From: Parasutterella excrementihominis YIT 11859
Lineage (GTDB): Bacteria; Pseudomonadota; Gammaproteobacteria; Burkholderiales; Burkholderiaceae_F
Length of the DNA stretch: 64,000 nt
Assembly (NCBI RefSeq): GCF_000205025.1
Contig: NZ_GL883687.1
Coordinates: forward strand, 1 to 64,000
Direction: 5' to 3'
Position 1 is the first letter of the stretch; every line of letters begins with the position of its first letter. A model generated the notes under the pieces. The model saw nothing but the letters and a program-made list of their open reading frames with translations. It ran no database searches and was not told where the DNA came from. Of this stretch, positions 16,380-24,340 are shown one piece after another. A program made the position numbers and the translations under genes.

Positions 16380-17651
16380 TTGCTTACTGAAAACGAGTTG
16401 ATTAAGTTCCGTCGTGAACTCCATTCCTATCCCGAAACCGGCTGGTGCGAATTTGTTACGACCCACAAGATCGTCGAAAAGCTCCGCAGCTTCGGTTTGG
16501 ATCCGATCTATGGCCGTCAGGTTATCAATCCCGAGTTTGTTGCAGGCCGCAACCCTGCCAAAGTTGAAGAAGCTAAAAAAGCAGCTTTAGATAAAGGGGT
16601 CCCGCCGGAATTTATCGAATCCATGCAGGACTACACCGGTGTCGCCGCTATTTTCGAAACCGGTCGTCCCGGCCCTGTTCTGGCAATTCGTTTCGACATG
16701 GACTGCGTTGACGTTGATGAAGCTCACGAAGCCGGTCACCGTCCGTTTGATGAAGGCTGGGCAAGTACAAATCCGGGCCATATGCACTCCTGCGGCCACG
16801 ACGGCCATACAACGATGGGTATCGCTGTCTGCAACTGGATTCAGGAAAACCTGGATCAGTTCTGCGGAACCATCAAAGTCGTCTTCCAGCCCGCTGAAGA
16901 AGGTGTTCGCGGTGCACGCCCAATGACCGAAACCGGTATTTTCGATGACGTCGATTTCTTCTTCGGAAACCACCTCGGCTTTAACTTGCCGACAGGTACG
17001 ATTTCTCCGGAACCCGGCGTTTTCTTGGCTTCCACCAAATTGGATGCCACATTCACGGGTCTTGCCGCCCACTCCGGCGCCGATCCTCAGAAAGGTAAGA
17101 ATGCCCTCTTAGCCGGCGCAGCTGCTGCATTGGCAATTCACGGCATTACTCGCCCGATCGGAGAAGTGACTGCTTTGAACGTCGGAACGTTAGTTGCCGG
17201 CCAGGGTCGCAACGTGGTTGCTCCGAACGCTTTCATGCAGCTTGAAGTCCGCGGTGAAACCGAAGAACTCAACGCTTACATGCGTGATCAGGCAATCCGT
17301 AAGATTAAGGCTTCTGCCGATATGTACGACTGTCAAGTCGATATCGTTAAAGCCGGCGAAGCTACTGAATTCAAGCCGGACCAGGAAGCCATCGAACTTG
17401 CTTATATCGCCGCAAGAAATGTGACGACCGAAGAACTCGCCAGACCGCTCGGCTTGAAGTTAGGCAGTGAGGACTGCACGATCATGCTTCGTAGAGTCCA
17501 GCAGCACGGCGGTAAGGGTACCTTCGTTGTGTTCGGCTGCCGTACATCTGCCGGTCACCATCAGAGACTCTTCGACTTTGACGAAGAGGTGATTGGAATC
17601 GCTTTGCGCTTCTACCAGAACCTGATCCCGATGATAGTCGGCATCAAGTAA
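16380..17651 (+). CDS. AbgA-like p-aminobenzoyl-glutamate hydrolase subunit (M20D amidohydrolase)
   Basis: A 423-residue cytosolic M20D enzyme that matches E. coli AbgA along its length: RRELHSYPETGWCEF at the N-terminus, GRPGPVLAIRFDMD near 100, the metal-binding MHSCGHDGH at 135-143 (C138, H140), catalytic E173/E174 in QPAEEG, VAGQGRNVV, and GSEDCTIMLRRVQQH near 362. AbgA works with AbgB to cleave folate breakdown products in E. coli, but no abgB or abgT is nearby, so the role here may be a different amide. The start is TTG at 16380, fixed by AAGGAG at 16367-16372. A terminator follows. Confidence 0.85.
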   Translation: MLTENELIKFRRELHSYPETGWCEFVTTHKIVEKLRSFGLDPIYGRQVINPEFVAGRNPAKVEEAKKAALDKGVPPEFIESMQDYTGVAAIFETGRPGPVLAIRFDMDCVDVDEAHEAGHRPFDEGWASTNPGHMHSCGHDGHTTMGIAVCNWIQENLDQFCGTIKVVFQPAEEGVRGARPMTETGIFDDVDFFFGNHLGFNLPTGTISPEPGVFLASTKLDATFTGLAAHSGADPQKGKNALLAGAAAALAIHGITRPIGEVTALNVGTLVAGQGRNVVAPNAFMQLEVRGETEELNAYMRDQAIRKIKASADMYDCQVDIVKAGEATEFKPDQEAIELAYIAARNVTTEELARPLGLKLGSEDCTIMLRRVQQHGGKGTFVVFGCRTSAGHHQRLFDFDEEVIGIALRFYQNLIPMIVGIK

Positions 17652-17691
17652 TCCGGTTTGAAAGTCAGTTAACTTTCTGAAGATCAAATAA

Positions 17692-17731
17692 AAACCGCCG
17701 TGAGGATTTAGCGATCTTTACGGCGGTTTCA
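17692..17731. terminator. Bidirectional terminator between convergent genes
   Basis: AAACCGCCGT at 17692-17701 pairs with ACGGCGGTTT at 17720-17729. Flanking A and T runs let it serve both the AbgA-like gene on the forward strand and the DAHP synthase on the reverse strand. Confidence 0.75.
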
Positions 17732-17743
17732 TCTACAACTCGA

Positions 17744-18811
17744 TTAGCGATTTCTTTCTCGGCGATCGCGTACAGCGTGGGCCAGCGATGTAATGACTTT
17801 GACCGTATCATCCCAGCCGATACAGGCGTCAGTAATGGACTGACCGTACTTCAGCTCTTTTTCCTTACCTTTAACGAGAGGCTGGTTGCCTTCGACAAGA
17901 TTGGACTCAATCATGACGCCCATGATGTTGTAGCTTCCGTCCCCGATCTGCTTGCAGATGTTGTCAACGACATCGATCTGCTCTTTGTGCTTCTTGTGAC
18001 TGTTGGAGTGGCTGGCGTCAATCATGACGGAGGGCGGAAGTCCCGCGGCTTTCAGAGCTTCGCAAACCTTGGCAACGCTTTCAGCATCGTAATTCGGCGC
18101 TTTGCCGCCGCGAAGAATAACGTGGCAGTCTTCATTACCGCCGGTAACGACAATGGCGGAGTGACCGCCCTTGGTGACAGAAAGGAAGACATGTTCGTTT
18201 GCGGCAGCTTTGATTGCGTCGATGGCGATTTTGACGTTGCCGTCAGTGCCGTTTTTGAATCCGACCGGGCAAGAAAGGCCGCTAGCTAATTCACGATGCA
18301 CTTGGCTTTCTGTGGTTCGTGCGCCGATTGCACCCCATGAAATCAGGTCCGCGATGTACTGCGGCGTGATCATATCGAGATACTCCGTACCTGCGGGGAC
18401 ACCCAGTTCGTTAATCGTTAAGAGGAGCTCACGGGCCAAGCGAAGGCCGTGGTTGATATGGAAGCTACAGTCCAGGTCCGGATCATTGATTAAACCTTTC
18501 CAGCCGATAGTAGTGCGAGGCTTTTCGAAATAGACCCGCATGATGATTTCAAGGTCATCAGCAAAATAACGGCGGAGTTCAGAGAGTTTTTCTGCATATT
18601 CTTCGGCGGCAACCGGATCATGGATTGAGCAGGGTCCGACGATGACAAGGAGCCGGTCGTCTTTGCCGTGAATGATGTCATGAGCAGAGTGACGGGCAAT
18701 GTGTACGGTTGAAGATGCGAGTTGTCCGCAAGGAAATTCGCGAATGAGGTAAGACGGCGGAGTGAGTTCTCTGATTTCTTTAATTCTTAGGTCGTCAGTT
18801 GTGTAAGGCAT
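17744..18811 (-). CDS. aroG: DAHP synthase, class I (AroG/AroF type), attenuator-controlled
   Basis: A 355-residue 3-deoxy-7-phosphoheptulonate synthase, the first enzyme of the shikimate pathway, joining phosphoenolpyruvate and erythrose 4-phosphate. The N-terminus DDLRIKEIRELTPP is that of the E. coli AroG/AroF group; VGPCSIHDP, FEKPRTTIGWKGLINDP, GARTTESQ and DASHSNSHKKH are core active-site motifs. GGAGA precedes the ATG at 18811. The 5' region carries a Phe/Tyr-rich leader peptide and a terminator, so expression is very likely controlled by phenylalanine and tyrosine supply; the N-terminal type also fits allosteric feedback inhibition. A second DAHP synthase lies at 49.6-50.7 kb. Confidence 0.95.
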   Translation of the reverse strand: MPYTTDDLRIKEIRELTPPSYLIREFPCGQLASSTVHIARHSAHDIIHGKDDRLLVIVGPCSIHDPVAAEEYAEKLSELRRYFADDLEIIMRVYFEKPRTTIGWKGLINDPDLDCSFHINHGLRLARELLLTINELGVPAGTEYLDMITPQYIADLISWGAIGARTTESQVHRELASGLSCPVGFKNGTDGNVKIAIDAIKAAANEHVFLSVTKGGHSAIVVTGGNEDCHVILRGGKAPNYDAESVAKVCEALKAAGLPPSVMIDASHSNSHKKHKEQIDVVDNICKQIGDGSYNIMGVMIESNLVEGNQPLVKGKEKELKYGQSITDACIGWDDTVKVITSLAHAVRDRRERNR

Positions 18812-18851
18812 TATGGTTCTCCATTATGGCGCCTGTCGGGATTGAGGCTAT

Positions 18852-18884
18852 AAAAAACCGCCGAGTCCCGAAGGAGCGGCGGTT
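18852..18884 (-). terminator. Attenuator terminator in the DAHP synthase leader
   Basis: On the reverse strand AACCGCCG (18884-18877) pairs with CGGCGGTT (18863-18856), followed by six Ts (18857-18852). The 5' arm CCGCCGC can alternatively pair with GCGGCGG inside the leader-peptide coding sequence (forward 18932-18938), giving an antiterminator. An earlier CCGTC/GACGG pair (18944-18940 with 18918-18914) could form the pause hairpin. Confidence 0.88.
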
Positions 18885-18902
18885 AAGTAGTGTTGTGTGA
18901 TC

Positions 18903-18983
18903 TTAGATGCAAGCCGTCACAGCCCTACCTTCCGCCGCGGACGGAAAGTAAAAGCCGTAAAAGTAAAACTTAGAAGCGAACAT
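18903..18983 (-). CDS. Phe/Tyr-rich leader peptide of the DAHP synthase attenuator
   Basis: A 26-codon frame starting MFASKFYFYGFYF; eight of its first 13 residues are Phe (five) or Tyr (three). It ends at TAA 92 nt before the DAHP synthase ATG. The aromatic codons lie directly before the CCGTCCGCGGCGG segment, so a ribosome stalled there would free GCGGCGG to pair with the terminator's 5' arm and allow read-through; with enough charged tRNA the ribosome moves on and the terminator forms. This is the classical ribosome-mediated attenuation layout. No strong ribosome-binding site is visible before the ATG. Confidence 0.85.
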   Translation of the reverse strand: MFASKFYFYGFYFPSAAEGRAVTACI

Positions 18984-19063
18984 CTTTTGATACTTGCTAG
19001 TAAAAAGGTACTGAGGAATAATTTACCGTATTTTTCTCTTTCTAACGAAATTTCTTTCAGAAA

Positions 19064-20020
19064 TTACTTGCTCATGAAAAGAAAGATCGTTGAGTGATAG
19101 AAAACAGGCGCTGAGAAGAACAGCATTTCCATTCTGTCCAACGCCCCACGAGTCAGCATCATGCTGGTATCCAAGCGAACTGCTCCTAAAGAGCGCTTAA
19201 CCGAGGACATGACCAGAGCGCCCAGCGTTCCCGAGACAATAATCAGCAGGGACATAAGAGGTGCCTGCCAAGCACGGAAGGGAGTCATCCAGAAAAGCGC
19301 AGAGCCCATGATCAGAGCTCCGATGCTTCCGATAATGATGCCTTTGTATGTCTTGTACTGATTACTCCAAGTCGGCTTGCCGCCCCAGATGGCGGATGCC
19401 ATGATTTGGAACAGGTCCGCAAAATAGAGAACCAGCAGGAAGTAAAGCATCAGCAGCAAACCACTGGAATTAAATCTTGTGAGGTTCAATGTAGCAATCG
19501 CAGGAGCGTGGCTGACGCAGAAAATGGCCAGCATAATGCCCCACTGAACCTTAGCAACACGGTCCAAGAAGCGGTCGGTATCTTTGGCCAAGGCCATAAC
19601 GACCGGCAGTGTCAGGAATAAGTAGACTGGGATAAACAGAGAAAAGAGTCCGATCTCTTCGTATCCCAGAAGAATGTACTGAACGGGGATTGCGATGTAA
19701 AACGCAATGATCAAGATGACGTGGTCATGGCGCCGGGTCGGAGTCAGCGCAATAAATTCGCGCAGAGCAAAGAATGAAGCAAACGCGAAGAAGATGAGGA
19801 GCGCGGCCTCACCAAGACAGAAAGCAATCGCAAAAACGATCAGCAGGGGCCAAGAGGCACGGACGCGGGAGTTAACAACGCGAAGATTGTTGAGTCGAGT
19901 TTCGTTTCCTTGGGCGCGGGAGACCAGCCAGTTGCCGATAATCGTACCAATGGCAGAGAGAACAATAAGAACACCCAGAATCGTGAAGTAGGCTTCTTGA
20001 GTGGAAAATCCTAAACGCAT
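19064..20020 (-). CDS. CdsA-like phosphatidate cytidylyltransferase with degenerate signature
   Basis: A 318-residue integral membrane protein with about eight segments, related to phosphatidate cytidylyltransferase, which makes CDP-diacylglycerol. KTYKGIIIGSIGA and the C-terminal SVKRSLGA...GALDRME correspond to CdsA motifs, but the classical signature is changed: the Lys-Asp pair after KR reads V-R, the HGG is R-G-A, and the final Asp of DRxD is Glu. It sits 1 nt after an acyltransferase gene, the arrangement of YnbB-like accessory lipid genes rather than housekeeping cdsA. It may act on another lipid or be inactive. Confidence 0.7.
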   Translation of the reverse strand: MRLGFSTQEAYFTILGVLIVLSAIGTIIGNWLVSRAQGNETRLNNLRVVNSRVRASWPLLIVFAIAFCLGEAALLIFFAFASFFALREFIALTPTRRHDHVILIIAFYIAIPVQYILLGYEEIGLFSLFIPVYLFLTLPVVMALAKDTDRFLDRVAKVQWGIMLAIFCVSHAPAIATLNLTRFNSSGLLLMLYFLLVLYFADLFQIMASAIWGGKPTWSNQYKTYKGIIIGSIGALIMGSALFWMTPFRAWQAPLMSLLIIVSGTLGALVMSSVKRSLGAVRLDTSMMLTRGALDRMEMLFFSAPVFYHSTIFLFMSK

Positions 20021-20021
20021 A

Positions 20022-20723
20022 TTAGAGCTCCCTGGCTAAACTGATAACGGCCGTTCTAGCTCTTTCTAAGAACTCTTCTTTAGAGTCGTCGATAGAGTGC
20101 GGCAGAGGTGCACCGAATCTTACGGAGCACATAGTCGGAACGGGCAGAAGGGCACCTTTCGGCATGGAGCGGTGCAGATTTTCCAAATAAACGGGGATGA
20201 GTTCAACTTCGGGAAATTCTCTCATCAAACGCCAAATACCGCTCTTGAACGGCCCGGGAAGCGGCTGGGGAGAGCGCGTGCCTTCCGGAAAGATAATCAG
20301 AGAGGAGCCTTCGCGAAGAGCCTGACGCATCGGATCCAAAGGATCGGAGTTTTCCGTCCGGCGCCGGTCGACAAGAACGACGTTTAACTCGTCAACGGCA
20401 ATTCTGCGGCGAATTCCGCTTTGCCAGTAATCACGAGCAGCAACTGGTCGGGTAAGCGGACGCAAAGAGCGAGGGAGAGCAGACCAAATCACAATGGTGT
20501 CGAGGTGGCTCGAGTGATTGGCAAAATAAATTCTCTGAATTTTTTCAGGTTTGCACCCGATCCACTGAGGATATGCGCCGACCAACAGACGAGTCAGCCA
20601 CACCATCGGTGTCATGAACTTAAATGCGTGTTTCACGTTTCTTCGTTTTTCAATACCTAATTTGGTAATTATGCCTCCAATGCCGAGGTGCATGTTGATC
20701 GCAGATTTGGCGGACAAGGGCAT
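20022..20723 (-). CDS. PlsC-like 1-acyl-glycerol-3-phosphate acyltransferase
   Basis: A 233-residue membrane-associated acyltransferase that adds a fatty acid to a lysophosphatidate-type acceptor. The catalytic NHSSHLD (HX4D) lies near residue 86, and FPEGTRS follows about 75 residues later. I place the start at the ATG at 20723, where GAGAAG is suitably spaced; a TTG at 20738 also reads in frame. It runs directly into the CdsA-like gene, so the two probably build or remodel a phospholipid together. Confidence 0.85.
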   Translation of the reverse strand: MPLSAKSAINMHLGIGGIITKLGIEKRRNVKHAFKFMTPMVWLTRLLVGAYPQWIGCKPEKIQRIYFANHSSHLDTIVIWSALPRSLRPLTRPVAARDYWQSGIRRRIAVDELNVVLVDRRRTENSDPLDPMRQALREGSSLIIFPEGTRSPQPLPGPFKSGIWRLMREFPEVELIPVYLENLHRSMPKGALLPVPTMCSVRFGAPLPHSIDDSKEEFLERARTAVISLAREL

Positions 20724-20887
20724 AGATGTACTTCTCAATTTTCAATAGAGACGTACAAATTCAAAGAAATGTCTGTTTTAACAAGAAAAAGGATGGGGGA
20801 GAAAGTAGCCGAACTTAAGACTCAACCTTTTGAAGATCTCTAAAGCAATTTCTGCAAGAAACAATTAACGCAATATCAATGAAGAAT

Positions 20888-22075
20888 TTACGGCTCCAAT
20901 GAGCCGCTGAGATTCAGTTGGTCTTTCAGGTGCGGAAGAATCAATGAGATCACAAAAGCCAATGCACAGAAAACCAACACCAAGCACAAGGCAGTTCCGA
21001 GCGATGAATGAGAGGCGATCCATCCAAGTGTCGGAGGTACGACCAACAGACCCCCATAAGCGACGATGGCGATGAAACTGCTGGCTTCGGAAGCTGTAAT
21101 TCCTTTGCATTTTCCGGCGAGACTGAATATTGTCGGGACGACAGGCGCGAGTCCAAGTCCCATAACAACGTAGCCGCAAAGCGCTGTTGCAGGACCCGCG
21201 GGCGAAAGTACGAACGACATTCCGCAAAAAACAATCAGAGAGCAAATAGGCAACAAGCGAAAATCCCCCACGCTTTCTCGAAGTTTGTCTCCGAAGAGTC
21301 GAACGATGAAAATGGTTCCTGAGAACAATCCGTACACCAGGGCGGCAACAGCTTGGTCTGATTCCTTTGAACTGACCATGTAAACCGAGCCCCACTCGGC
21401 CACGCTGCCTTCAATATCGTAATCCAGCCAACTTAATAAGCCGAAACAAATGAGGATGAGCGGGTAGGCTCGTTTTGTCGTATTTACTCTGGAAGTCTCA
21501 GAGCTTGCCACCTGCCGATCCTCTTCCTGAAGATACCGACAGCCGAACAAACAAACGACAGTCCAAGGAACGACCAAGACTAAAAAGCTGAAAAGCGGCG
21601 AAAGGTCGAGGTAGGCACAAAAGGAAGCAGTCAAAGAACCGACGATGCCGCCTAAGCTAAAGAAGGCATGAAACAAATTCATCGATCTCGTTTTGTATCG
21701 ACGCTCGTAGAACATGCCTTGAGCATTCATCAGAGCATCAGTTAGACCGATGCCAAAACCGATGACTGCAAAGCCTGAAACTAATGAGGCGAAAGAATTT
21801 GCGTAGCCAGCGATCACAAGTCCGATAGTACTGAGTGAGGCGCCGGCGGCAATAGTTGGTCGATCTTTAAGAAGACGGACGAGTCTGGAAGAGAAAAACA
21901 GTCCGATGCAGCCCGCGATTCCGAGGCAGAAAAGAGCGATGCCAAGTTGTAAATCGTCAATCTGGGCACTTTCTTTGATCGCTGGCATGCGAGAAGTAAC
22001 CAGGCTGTAGGAAAGGCCGGGAAGGAAAAAGAAAGCTGCGCAGCTGAGCTTGTTTTTGACTGCCTCGGAGAACAT
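20888..22075 (-). CDS. MFS transporter, YbjJ-like
   Basis: A 395-residue major facilitator protein with 12 predicted membrane segments. The region DYDIEGSVAEWGSVYMV in the second half resembles the YbjJ subgroup, which is often annotated as sugar/fucose-permease-like. TSRMPAIKESAQIDDLQLGIALFCLG near the N-terminus is also typical of that group. Substrate is unknown. It stands alone; a terminator of the upstream reverse-strand gene lies before it. Confidence 0.82.
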   Translation of the reverse strand: MFSEAVKNKLSCAAFFFLPGLSYSLVTSRMPAIKESAQIDDLQLGIALFCLGIAGCIGLFFSSRLVRLLKDRPTIAAGASLSTIGLVIAGYANSFASLVSGFAVIGFGIGLTDALMNAQGMFYERRYKTRSMNLFHAFFSLGGIVGSLTASFCAYLDLSPLFSFLVLVVPWTVVCLFGCRYLQEEDRQVASSETSRVNTTKRAYPLILICFGLLSWLDYDIEGSVAEWGSVYMVSSKESDQAVAALVYGLFSGTIFIVRLFGDKLRESVGDFRLLPICSLIVFCGMSFVLSPAGPATALCGYVVMGLGLAPVVPTIFSLAGKCKGITASEASSFIAIVAYGGLLVVPPTLGWIASHSSLGTALCLVLVFCALAFVISLILPHLKDQLNLSGSLEP

Positions 22076-22109
22076 TTTTATCGAATATTTTGATTAGCGC
22101 TTTGAATTT

Positions 22110-22144
22110 TATCGATAAAAATAAGCGGCTCAAAGGGGAGCCGC
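22110..22144 (-). terminator. Rho-independent terminator (reverse strand)
   Basis: GCGGCTC (22144-22138 read on the reverse strand) pairs with GAGCCGC (22131-22125), followed by TTATTTTTATC. It ends the transcript of the small exported protein at 22178-22744 and separates it from the MFS gene. Confidence 0.78.
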
Positions 22145-22177
22145 CGGAAGAACGGAAGATATTGTGCTGTTCAGGCA

Positions 22178-22744
22178 TTAAGGCTGCTGTGGAGCAGGTT
22201 TTGGACACAGAAGGCTGTGCAGGCGGTCCATCGCGCTCTTCTCCCTAATCGGTCTGAACTTCGGATCAAAGGTCGTGGATTTAATCTGCTTGCCTTTGCC
22301 GTCTAATTCGGGGTAGGTGGCAAGTGCAATCGGAGAGTAGATTTTTGCCAAGCAGTCCATGCTGAACTGGACCTTTGCAGACTTCGAGTCAGGTGTGTAA
22401 CTGTGATTTTGAAGCGTCCAAAACCGCAGTTTGTCGCCTTGTTTACGCATGCCTGTTTTGATGAGGTACATGTCATCCGTGATTTGCGTCGTATTGTGCC
22501 CGGCAATGATCGGCGGGATAAAGAGCGGAACCGGAATATTCGAGCCGGTAGACGCGGCGTTTTGGCGAGCATTGAAGCCGCGAATCGCAGGGTTCGCCGG
22601 GGTAGGTCGGTATGTTCTCGGAGACGGGGTGTAGGATCGATGCGGACGAATGGTGGTTCTTCCGCCGAGGCGGACTGCCTGAGCGTCCGTTGCCAGAGAT
22701 AAGAGACAGATTGAGGCACAGAGGCCGACGAGGAGTTTGTTCAT
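22178..22744 (-). CDS. Exported protein, possibly surface-adhesin E-like domain
   Basis: A 188-residue secreted or periplasmic protein. The start chosen is MNKLLVGL at 22744, giving a Sec signal that ends near ATDAQA; an upstream in-frame ATG at 22813 would bury the signal. A basic, Pro/Tyr-rich segment (RTTIRPHRSYTPSPRTYRPT) follows. The second half, with KLRFWTLQNHSY, a run of Ser-Lys residues, FSMDC and a final LLCPKP, resembles short periplasmic proteins with the surface-adhesin E domain, including a likely Cys-Cys pair. That assignment is tentative and no function is known. Confidence 0.6.
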   Translation of the reverse strand: MNKLLVGLCASICLLSLATDAQAVRLGGRTTIRPHRSYTPSPRTYRPTPANPAIRGFNARQNAASTGSNIPVPLFIPPIIAGHNTTQITDDMYLIKTGMRKQGDKLRFWTLQNHSYTPDSKSAKVQFSMDCLAKIYSPIALATYPELDGKGKQIKSTTFDPKFRPIREKSAMDRLHSLLCPKPAPQQP

Positions 22745-22829
22745 AGCTGCAGACTTGAGGTTGAGGTTTTTCCCCGATTCTGCGCCTAATTGGGTGCAAG
22801 AAAAAGAGGACAAAACGAGAATATCTTTT

Positions 22830-22854
22830 GACTTCGGATTGTGGTTCCGAAGTC
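22830..22854. terminator. Hairpin downstream of tldD
   Basis: A perfect 9-bp inverted repeat, GACTTCGGA and TCCGAAGTC, with a 7-base loop. There is no T-run right after it on the reverse strand, so it may be a weak terminator or an RNA 3'-end stabiliser for the yhdP-nitrilase-tldD transcript. Confidence 0.5.
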
Positions 22855-22897
22855 AGAATGTCTCGTTGTCTGCAAACAATCTCCTGAATCGGCTGTA

Positions 22898-24340
22898 TCA
22901 GTTAGCAGTGCCGCCGACGGTGAGTCCGTCAATGCGGAGTGTCGGCATGCCGACACCGGTCGGAACCTGCTGACCATTCTTTCCGCAGGTACCGCAGCCT
23001 CTGTCTAATTCAAGATCATTGCCGACCATGACGATTTTTGTCAAAGCATCTGCGCCGTTGCCGGTTAGTGTGGCGCCCTTGATTGGGTCGGTTAGCTTGC
23101 CCTTTTCGATCAGCCAAGCCTCACTCATGCTGAAAACGAAGTTGCCGTTCGTGATGTCGACCTGGCCCCCTCCGAAGTTGGACGCATAAATGCCGTAGTC
23201 CACGGAAGAAATGATTTCCTGAGGATCGGATTCGCCCTGAAGCAAATAAGTGTTGGTCATTCGAGGCATCGGCAGATAAGCAAAACTCTCTCGGCGCCCA
23301 TTGCCGGTCGTCTTTTGCTTCATGAGGCGAGCGCTGGTCTCATCGTGCATGAAGCCGCGAAGAATGCCTTCGTCGATAAGCGTGGTGCAGTGCGTTTCGT
23401 TGCCCTCGTCATCGATGGTCAGGGATCCTCGGCGTCCGGCAATGGTGCCGTCGTCAACGACCGTGACCAGCGGAGAGGCTACTCTTTGACCGATCTTGTC
23501 GGTAAAGACGCTCGTTCCCTTTCGAATAAAGTCGGCTTCCAAGCCGTGTCCGACTGCCTCATGAATCAATACGCCGGGCCAGCCGTTTCCCAAGACGACG
23601 GGGAGGCTGCCGGCCGGAGCCGGCCGCGCATCTAAGTTGCGCACTGCGCCATCGACGGCCTCTCGGGCATACTGCTCAATAATTTCCTCGTTATAACGAT
23701 CTAACGAAAATCTTCCGCCGCCTCCGGCTTGACCTTGTTCTTTTTTGCCGTCCTTTTCAGCGATAACGCCTAAGTTCACACGAACCAGCGGGCGCACGTC
23801 GCCGATTAAAGTGCCGTCCATTTTGGCGATCAAAATCGTGTCATGCGAGGCGCCGACGGAAGTCGTCACTTGAGTGACGAAAGAAGACCGGCTGCGGGCG
23901 TGTTTATCTAAGGACTGAAGAAGTTTGATCTTGGCGTCCGTGTCTGCCGCTTCAATCGGATCAACAGCACGGTAAAGAACTTTCGGACCGTCCTTAGGTG
24001 TGACATTGACTGTAATTTGATTGTTAGTAGCCTGCGCAATAGCTCGTACGGTTCTGACCGCCTCAAATAAAGAATCACGGGAGATTTCTTCTGAGTAGGC
24101 GAGAGCCGATTTTTCACCGCAGACGGCCCGAACGCCAACGCCTATGTCCGTGTTGTAATGGCCCGTCTTAACGATGCTTTCTTCAAGCACATAGCCTTCT
24201 GAAACAGAGCGCTGAAAGTAGAAATCAGCGTAGTCAATGTTGTAACCGCTGAAAAGCGCAAAGGCGTCCTGAATGTCTTTTTCAGAAAGACCGTTGCGGT
24301 AGAGAAGGGTTTCGATAGCGGCAGAAGTGTTGTTATTCAT
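22898..24340 (-). CDS. tldD: TldD metalloprotease
   Basis: A 480-residue cytosolic zinc protease subunit that with TldE (PmbA) degrades or matures small unfolded peptides such as microcin B17 precursor. The metal motif HEAVGHGLEADF (HExxxH) sits near residue 260, and the C-terminal CGKNGQQVPTGVGMPTLRI block is typical. Its start overlaps the end of the nitrilase gene by 8 nt, so yhdP, nitrilase and tldD form an operon, a common betaproteobacterial order. No tldE/pmbA is in the window. Confidence 0.95.
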   Translation of the reverse strand: MNNNTSAAIETLLYRNGLSEKDIQDAFALFSGYNIDYADFYFQRSVSEGYVLEESIVKTGHYNTDIGVGVRAVCGEKSALAYSEEISRDSLFEAVRTVRAIAQATNNQITVNVTPKDGPKVLYRAVDPIEAADTDAKIKLLQSLDKHARSRSSFVTQVTTSVGASHDTILIAKMDGTLIGDVRPLVRVNLGVIAEKDGKKEQGQAGGGGRFSLDRYNEEIIEQYAREAVDGAVRNLDARPAPAGSLPVVLGNGWPGVLIHEAVGHGLEADFIRKGTSVFTDKIGQRVASPLVTVVDDGTIAGRRGSLTIDDEGNETHCTTLIDEGILRGFMHDETSARLMKQKTTGNGRRESFAYLPMPRMTNTYLLQGESDPQEIISSVDYGIYASNFGGGQVDITNGNFVFSMSEAWLIEKGKLTDPIKGATLTGNGADALTKIVMVGNDLELDRGCGTCGKNGQQVPTGVGMPTLRIDGLTVGGTAN

